This document shows, piece by piece, positions 57,915 to 64,000 of a stretch of 64,000 bases of DNA. Source of the stretch: Adenophora triphylla var. japonica (Eukaryota > Streptophyta > Magnoliopsida > Asterales > Campanulaceae); assembly GCA_022495995.1 (NCBI GenBank), contig JAFEMH010001356.1, forward strand, positions 416,001 through 480,000, given 5' to 3'. Each line of letters starts with the position of its first letter. Within the stretch, counting starts at the first letter, position 1. A program made the translations under genes and the position numbers. A model generated the notes under the pieces. The model was not told the DNA's origin, ran no database searches, and was given only the letters and a program-made list of their open reading frames with translations.

Positions 57915-58881
57915 ATTTTTTCTAAGCTAATAGTTATAATGTAGATTTAAAAAAAAAAAACTTAAAATCTTATCTATCCACCTTTTTTACACAATTTTTG
58001 AGTTTTTATTGATAATTTATTTGTTAATTAAAAGGAAATTTTATGCATAATAATAGAACATGATAATAAAATATGGAAAAGAATTAATGGGACATTATAA
58101 AACTTTTTTATAATTTATGGGACATTCTCCCTAATTAAAACTTCAAAAAAAATAAAAAAAGAATTGAGATTTTAGTTCATTATTGAACCATCTTTGTAAA
58201 GTGTAATCTATAGTATAAATTACATCATGGATGAACAGTACTAAATGTCAAATTTTTCATTTTATCTTCATTAATTTGTCCCTTTTCCATTTTACTCTTA
58301 AAAAAAAAATTAAATTAAAAAAAAAAAAACACGGGTCTTTACTACTAGTACATGTATAAGTTTGAATGAGTAGTGATTCATTGAACCTCTCTCATATAGT
58401 CATATTTCTGCTTTATCGTTGCATCGTGTCAGTAGTCACACATTAATTTTGATTACATAACTCTCAAGAGAAAAGCTAAGACATGTTTATTTTATTTCGC
58501 CTAGTCACTGTAACGGAGAAACGATATAATATAAAATGAGCAGTCCCCTTAAAATCCTCATTAATGTTATATGGTCCCAATTTGAAAAAAATCGATGAAT
58601 GGCTACTAGATTCATTGCCTACCAAATGGGATGATCCTCAAAAATATAGATCCATTTGTAACTTCTATTTTCCTATTTATCGTACTATATGAAGATGATG
58701 TTTCTGACTTACAAAGATGTTCAAATCTTTGTAGGTCCCTTTCTCAATTTAATTCTTGTAATGAAAAGGTCTCACACTCCTACTATTAGACTACTTGAGC
58801 TTGGATCGATTTTTCCAATCTGCAATTTTGTTAGAAGAACGATATAACATTTATTGCAATGTTCAGAATTGTTAGCAAAAA
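57915..58881. other. Gene-free AT-rich DNA
   Basis: Only poly-A and poly-T tracts. A phrase 'atggtccctatttgggaaa' seen near 57478 recurs in altered form near 58572, so part of this DNA is an old duplication. Confidence 0.5.
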
Positions 58882-58883
58882 TA

Positions 58884-59135
58884 CTTTCTTCGTCCTATTC
58901 AAAAATAAAATTTTTGAGTTGGGTAGAGAAATTAAAAAAAAATGTTAGTTAATTAGATATTGTGAGTATGAATAATGGGATATGAGAGAAAGTGGAGTAA
59001 AAAATAATGAGTGAAAAGTTATTGTAAATATGAAGCGAGTCTTATTAAATAAAATATTTCGATTTTGAGTTTCTTATTTTTTTGTATGAGACATTCAAAT
59101 AACAAATTATCTTAATTTGAGCGAGACGGATGGAG
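58884..59135. mobile_element. Stowaway-like MITE, 252 bp
   Basis: CTTTCTTCGTCC left end, GACGGATGGAG right end, TA on both sides. Decayed ends. Confidence 0.6.
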
Positions 59136-59304
59136 TAATTCTTGGGATGAGTCCATGCTTTATTTCATTCTTTACCACTGTTCTCGTCCAATGTTAACCC
59201 CTATAATAATAATAAATCCTTAGATCACTAATTGTATACGGTATGATGGTGAAATTAGAATATATTTTTTCAAAGAGGGTCATGATTACTTATAAAATAA
59301 AATA

Positions 59305-59592
59305 CTCCATCCGTCCCACTAACATTGATACCAAATTTTTGAGCACGGGGATTAAGGAAAAGTAAGTAAGAGAAAAAGTGAAAGAAAATGTTGTGAGTAT
59401 GAAGAATTAAATAGGAGAGAGAATGAGTGGGAGGAATAGTTAGGAGAGAGAATGTTGTGAGTGTAAAAGTGAAATAGGAGAGAGAATGAGTGGGGTAAAT
59501 AGTAAAGATTCCTTTGCCATTTTGGGCAGTATCAGTTTTGGTGGGACGAACCAAAAAGGAAATAAGTATCAGTTTTAGTGGGACGGAGGGAG
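59305..59592. mobile_element. Stowaway MITE, 288 bp
   Basis: CTCCATCCGTCCCAC left end and GTGGGACGGAGGGAG right end, TA duplication at 59303-59304 and 59593-59594. An inner phrase 'aataggagagagaatgagtgg' is repeated. Confidence 0.85.
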
Positions 59593-59689
59593 TATATGTT
59601 AGGAAAATTATATCGAAAATCTAAAAAGATTTTTTTAAGAATGAACTGAAAATAAATAAAATCCAAAATAAATAAATAAAATTGGAATG

Positions 59690-60545
59690 CTGAAAATTCA
59701 GGCTTGTGTTGGACACAATTTTCGTAAAAAGTAATTGTCCCGCATTGGTTCTAACGGTTACTGACAATTTTCTCGTAAAATGCAACGACTTTAATTGTAG
59801 TTAATAGGAGCACTCCAAATTAACGACTACGGTGAACAAATTTAAATGTTTGAAACTTCTGTACTTGAAAGGAATTTATGTTTCAATATGATCTCTCCCT
59901 CTCTAATTTACTATTGAATGCTTGATGACTGAATAATTGAATTGTTGAACCTGGGGGTCCTTTTTATAGTTTTTCAAGAGTTGTGTTGCCTTTTAGGGAA
60001 TAGACACAATTCAGATCGGTCATCGGATCACAGCTGATCGATGAACCAGATTCAGCGAACCGGCCCAGATCTGGTGTGAACGGGTGCATCACCCTAACCG
60101 CTCCAACTGCCATCAGATTGAGTGGAGTGACTCACGCCAATTCGAGGAGATTCGAATCCTCCATCTGACCGACCCATGTCAGTTCGAGAAGGCGCATCCT
60201 CCTAGCACACACCCGTTCGGCCCATCGTACCTATTTGGTTCAATCCTCGCCAAGCCCATGTGTCTATTCGGTCCAATACACAGCCCGTCCCACCTGGATA
60301 GCCTAGACCGAAATAATGACACGCCTGAACCGAGCCGGCACCTCATCCAAACCAATGCAACCTCGAACCGCCCACATGCACCCGAGCTAGCTGAGACAGG
60401 AACCTTGACTAAATTTCTCAAAAGTTTAAGTCTCCACGGCTCACAGTGACCGATGCGAACGTGCAAAGTGTGCCTATAAATCGCCCAATAAGCCATTTGT
60501 GCGGGCGCGGGATCGAATGGTGCTTCGCACCATTCTCGTGGTTCA
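59690..60545 (-). repeat. Possible solo LTR or LTR fragment
   Basis: On the minus strand there is a well-placed ACTATAAAAAGGACCCCC promoter at about 59976-59958, preceded by 500 bases of more GC-rich sequence and followed by AT-rich sequence, the make-up of an LTR. A perfect short hairpin ATGGTGCTTCGCACCAT lies near 60518-60534. No partner LTR and no target duplication found. The 121-codon plus-strand frame at 60084-60449 has no domain and I do not call it a gene. Confidence 0.35.
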
Positions 60546-61021
60546 AATTTAAGCTAGTCTAAATTTAGCACAATTGGGTCACTATATGTGATGGTTGGCA
60601 CAATGAATCAATAGGTTGAATGGTAAGAAAAATAACACTTGACTTGAATGTTATCTACTTAAAGTTGATGAGTTTAAAAATTCTACTACTTTGTGTTTCT
60701 AGTTAATGTGGACATAATTTTTCACATTTACAAAACCTTTCATAAATTCATTTTCAATTGCATACTTTGAGAATTAATTTCTCATTCATCACAATTTGAT
60801 TTTGAGAAAATAAATACATTATATTAATATATTTCAAATATAAATTACAAATATGCAATTTATTTTTATTTATATAAAATGAAATTATATTTATCAAATA
60901 TTGGTTAAACCCAATATTTGAAACCAAATTTCAACAAAATATACTTATCATAAATAAATTTAGCCAAAAAGGGTCCGAATCATAAATTTTGGCTAAAAGG
61001 GTCAGAATTGATATCATAATA
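60546..61021. other. Gene-free AT-rich DNA
   Basis: No ORF or repeat recognised. Confidence 0.6.
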
Positions 61022-61251
61022 CTCCCTCGTTTCAATTTTTACTGATCACTTTCATTTTTAATAGTCAATATAATGAATTTTGAACAAAAAATAATATTAA
61101 TCTAATTATCATAATGAAATTTAAAAGACTGCAATTGATAAATAACTTTATAAAATATCAAAAACATTTTTAGAGCTTCATTGAAATATTAAGATTGACA
61201 TTAATATTTAGTTAAAGTTTACTTATGTTGAAATAAATGAGACGGATGGAG
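61022..61251. mobile_element. Stowaway-like MITE, 230 bp
   Basis: CTCCCTCGTTTCA left end, GAGACGGATGGAG right end, TA duplications at 61020-61021 and 61252-61253. Confidence 0.7.
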
Positions 61252-61377
61252 TATAAATTATACCAAAAATCAAGCGGTCAAAAATGAAAATTTTAACATT
61301 TTTAAAAGTGAAGAGGTCAAAGTAACCATTTCCTAAAGGGCGACTTGGCCACTGGGTGTAATATGCAAAATGATATA

Positions 61378-61556
61378 CTCCCTCAGTCCCTAAATGTTTG
61401 TTCCATTAACTTTTTAAATATTTTATGATTACATTACAAATTTTGAAAATTTAGTGATTTTGAAGCTTTAATTTTGAAAATGAGACTAACTTTTTGGGAC
61501 AAAGAAAAAGGGGAAATGAGACAAACATTTAGGGAAGGATTTAGGGAAGGAGGGAG
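61378..61556. mobile_element. Stowaway-like MITE, 179 bp, first of a pair in duplicated flanks
   Basis: CTCCCTCAGTCCC left end, GGAAGGAGGGAG right end, TA duplication. Flanks match those of the next element. Confidence 0.75.
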
Positions 61557-61594
61557 TATGAAATTTGGTTGGGTGTAATATGCAAAATGATATA

Positions 61595-61869
61595 CTCCCT
61601 CCGTCCCAATAAAAACTTCATCAATTACTCAAAAGGACGTCCCGTTAGAAGTTTCACCTTTCCTAAAATGGCAAAAAATATTTACTATTCTACCCACTAA
61701 TTCTCTCTCCTATTTCACTTTTATACTCACTAACACTTTTCAAATTTATTATTCTCTCCATTTATTCTCTCTCCTATTTTATTTTTACACTCACAACATT
61801 TTCTCCACTTACCTTTTTCCTTAATTTGCGTACTGAGCCAAAATGGTGAACTTGTTGGGTCAAAGGGAG
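61595..61869. mobile_element. Stowaway-like MITE, 275 bp, second of the pair
   Basis: CTCCCTCCGTCCCA left end; the right end is worn (GGGTCAAAGGGAG). TA duplication. The interior differs from the preceding element and resembles the inverse of the 59305 element (CTCTCTCCTATTTCAC-type phrases). Confidence 0.75.
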
Positions 61870-62208
61870 TATGAAATTTGGTATTGATATCCAAACCTTC
61901 GAGAGAAAAGAGAAAGGGGTTTACTCTAACTCCGACTCCACGTCATCATATCACATCATATCAATAGACTAGTACATGCCCGTGTCCCGAGGCACAGTTG
62001 TTTTTTTTTTTTTTTTAATTTTTTTTAGTTTTTTTTTTTTAAAGGGCAAAATGGAAAAGGAACAAATGTATGAGAGCAAAATGGGAATTTCGCCGCTTAA
62101 AACTATTAATTCTACTGTAGCAAACACCACTCTAATTTATACTATAGATTTCAACTTTGCCTCCGACAACATAATCCGCCTAGAGAGAAACGAGTTCCAT
62201 AAAAAATA

Positions 62209-63408
62209 GGGCTCCGTTTGTTTAGCTTAAAACGATTTTTGAAAAATGATTTTCTGCAAAAAAAAAAAAAAAATTCAAAAAATGAAAATATTTTCTAAAA
62301 AATGAGATAAACATGCTTTTTACCAATTTGTTTGATAAGGAAAAGGTTTTCATGTGTTTAATAAAAATAATTTGCATGTTAAATTTATTTTTAATAACTC
62401 CTCACCCCCACTCCACTCACCACCACCCCCTTTGCCCCCCGACCTAACCCCCTGCCCCCGGTCCCCCACCCCACCCCCCGTCGGGTAAAAAAAAAATTAA
62501 TCATTTTAAAAATAAATTTAAAATGATTAATTATTTTACTCTAGAGATGGATGGTGCAGTGGTGAAGTGGAGTGGGATGGATTGGAGAGTTGTTAAAAAT
62601 AAATTTAAAATGGTTAATTTTTTTTTTTTACTCGGCGCGGGGGTTTAGGGGTGGGATGGTGAGTGAAGGGGGAGGAGTTGTTAAAAATAAATTTAAAATG
62701 ATTATTTTTTTTTGGGTGGGGGGGTGCGGGTGGAGGGTGGGGGTGGGGGTGGGGGTGGCGGGGTGGGGGAGGGTGGCGGGGGTGGTGGGGTGGGGGTTGG
62801 GTGGCGAGGGGGTGGTGAGGGAAGTGGGGTGGGGAGTTGTTAAAAATAAATTTAAAATGATTTTTTTTTACTCGGGGGGTGGGGGTGGTGAGTGGAGTGG
62901 GTGAGGAGTTGTTAAAAATAAATTTAAAATGATTAATTTTTATTTTTTGACTCGATGGGAGGTGGGGGTGGGGTTGGGGTTGGGTGGCAGGGGGTGGTGA
63001 GTGGAGTGGGAGAAGAGTTGTTAAAAATAAATTTAAAATGATTAATTTTTTTTTACTCGACCGGGGGGAGGGGAGGGGGTTTGGGGGGGGTGGGGGTGAG
63101 GGGGGGAGGGAGAATTCAGAAATCTAACTTTAATATAAATAATTTTTTTATGAGGGATTGGGATAGGGGTGGTTGATGTGGGGGTGTATGAAAAGTTAGG
63201 TGTGTGCATGTGAAGGTGTTAACATTTTTTGAAAAATGTTTTACTTAAAAATTCGTAAATCGTTTTACTAAGAAAAGTGGGAAAAATATTTTATGGAAAA
63301 CATTTTCTCCATTTTTCGGTGTTTGCTTCCATTTTTCGGTGCTTAGCAAACACCGAAAAATGGGTAAAATGTTTTACGAAAAACATTTTCCCCGAAATAA
63401 ACGGAGCC
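62209..63408. mobile_element. Fold-back MITE with GGGCTCCGTTTGTTT ends and an expanded G-rich core
   Basis: Left end GGGCTCCGTTTGTTT; right end complement GGCTCCGTTTATTT. TA lies just outside both ends. The arms share AAAACATTTT-type sequence. The centre holds a C-rich tract (62401-62480), a perfect 16-base AT inverted repeat (62495-62510 with 62517-62532) and then a G-rich minisatellite. No transposase. Confidence 0.6.
62550..63110. repeat. G-rich minisatellite with an AT anchor
   Basis: The anchor GTTGTTAAAAATAAATTTAA with AATG recurs at about 62588, 62687, 62836, 62908 and 63017, each followed by GGGTGGGGG-type runs of variable length. The plus strand is strongly G-rich with many GGG tracts. 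The 110-codon Gly-rich frame across it is not a gene. Confidence 0.85.
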
Positions 63409-63944
63409 TAAACAAACGACTTAAGGAAAATGAATTTCCGTAAAATGTTTTTCGAAAAATGAAAATATTTTTCAAAAAATGACATTAACATATTTTCGAC
63501 TGTTTGGTAAGAAAAACATTTTTCGAAAAATATTTTCATTTGTTTAATGAAATTATTTTTTGATAAAAACACAATTTGAGATAAGTTGAAAGAGATAGGG
63601 TAATGGAGGTGGGGATTAATAGGGGTGAGCGGGTGGGTGTGGGGTGGGGTAGGGTAGAGTAGGGTGATGGGGAAAATGTAAAGGGTAAGGTGATGGTAGG
63701 CTAGGGTGGTGATAGATTAGGGTGTGGGGGTGGGGTAGGTTTGGGGTAGGGTGGGTAGCCGAGAGTGTGTGGGGGGGAGCTGTTAAAAAATAAATTAATT
63801 TAATTATGTTAAAAAAAATTGACCATGGGAGGGGGGTTGGTGGGTGGGTGGGTGGGTGGGTGGGTGGTGGTGAGGATTGTTAAAAACTAATTTCAATATG
63901 AATAAAAATAAATTGATTGAGAGTGGGGGAATTGTTAAAATATA
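63409..63944. other. Second, decayed copy of the fold-back family, G-rich
   Basis: Starts with AATGAATTTCCG and TTTTTCGAAAAATG phrases like the arms of the preceding element, then a G-rich stretch (63600-63780), then an AT anchor with AAAAATAAATT. Ends not defined. Confidence 0.45.
63827..63870. repeat. (GGGT)n run
   Basis: At least six GGGT units flanked by GGGAGGGGGG; a strong quadruplex candidate on the plus strand. Confidence 0.9.
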
Positions 63945-64000
63945 CTCCCTCCGTCCCAGCGAAAGAGTCAGTAAATTTGTCCGGCACGCAAAATAAGAAA
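63945..64000. mobile_element. Stowaway MITE left end, cut by window edge
   Basis: TA followed by CTCCCTCCGTCCCAGCG; the remainder lies outside the window. Confidence 0.7.

Noticed and set aside
60084..60449. 121-codon plus-strand frame
   Set aside because: No recognisable domain, no homologous copy in the window, and an overlapping minus-strand frame of similar length. Composition alone explains it.
62572..62904. Gly/Val-rich 110-codon frame
   Set aside because: Product of the G-rich minisatellite.

Overview
This is plant nuclear DNA, probably from a eudicot. Long stretches are AT-rich and gene-free, and the window holds plant LTR retrotransposon lineages (Ty3/gypsy Tekay-like and Tat-like, Ty1/copia) and many Stowaway-type MITEs (CTCCCTCCGTCCC ends, TA target duplications). 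I see no intact single-copy host gene, rRNA, tRNA or CRISPR. Nearly all coding sequence belongs to transposable elements, most of it broken by stops or frameshifts. The species cannot be fixed from the sequence.

Layout. (1) 1-6610: 3' part of a Tekay-like chromovirus on the + strand, ending in its 3' LTR. (2) 6611-10644: AT-rich DNA with a 1.2 kb MITE full of (TAA)n and a 474 bp Harbinger-like MITE. (3) 10645-43165: a Ty1/copia element (+, 716 bp LTRs, TSD CATTG) split by two later insertions. These are a defective Tat/Ogre-like element at 12604-31092 (- strand, TSD ACATC) and a second copia element at 33775-41720 (- strand). (4) 44244-56944: a Tat/Retand-like Ty3/gypsy element (- strand, 758 bp LTRs, TSD ACAAC). 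(5) 56950-64000: gene-free DNA with a hAT-like MITE, several Stowaway elements, a possible solo LTR and a G-rich fold-back minisatellite.

How the parts work together. Both Tat-lineage elements carry, between integrase and 3' LTR, extra genes on the strand opposite to gag-pol, so they converge with pol. The first has two decayed ones: a plant-mobile-domain (PMD)-like gene and a gene resembling the plant DUF7745 family. The second has one nearly intact intron-containing gene resembling the 'putative gypsy type transposon' family, with its own TATA box, a likely 5'UTR intron and a coiled-coil C terminus. Such extra ORFs are known in plant Tat elements as a class. The two-gene set, the GC palindrome shared between LTR and captured genes, and the hairpin minisatellite at the convergent 3' ends are the most unusual things here.

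Age order from nesting and hand-compared LTR pairs: outer copia about 2.5% divergence, inserted Tat about 1.6%, inserted copia about 1%, separate Tat/Retand about 1%. Nesting and divergence agree. These percentages are hand counts, not computed alignments.
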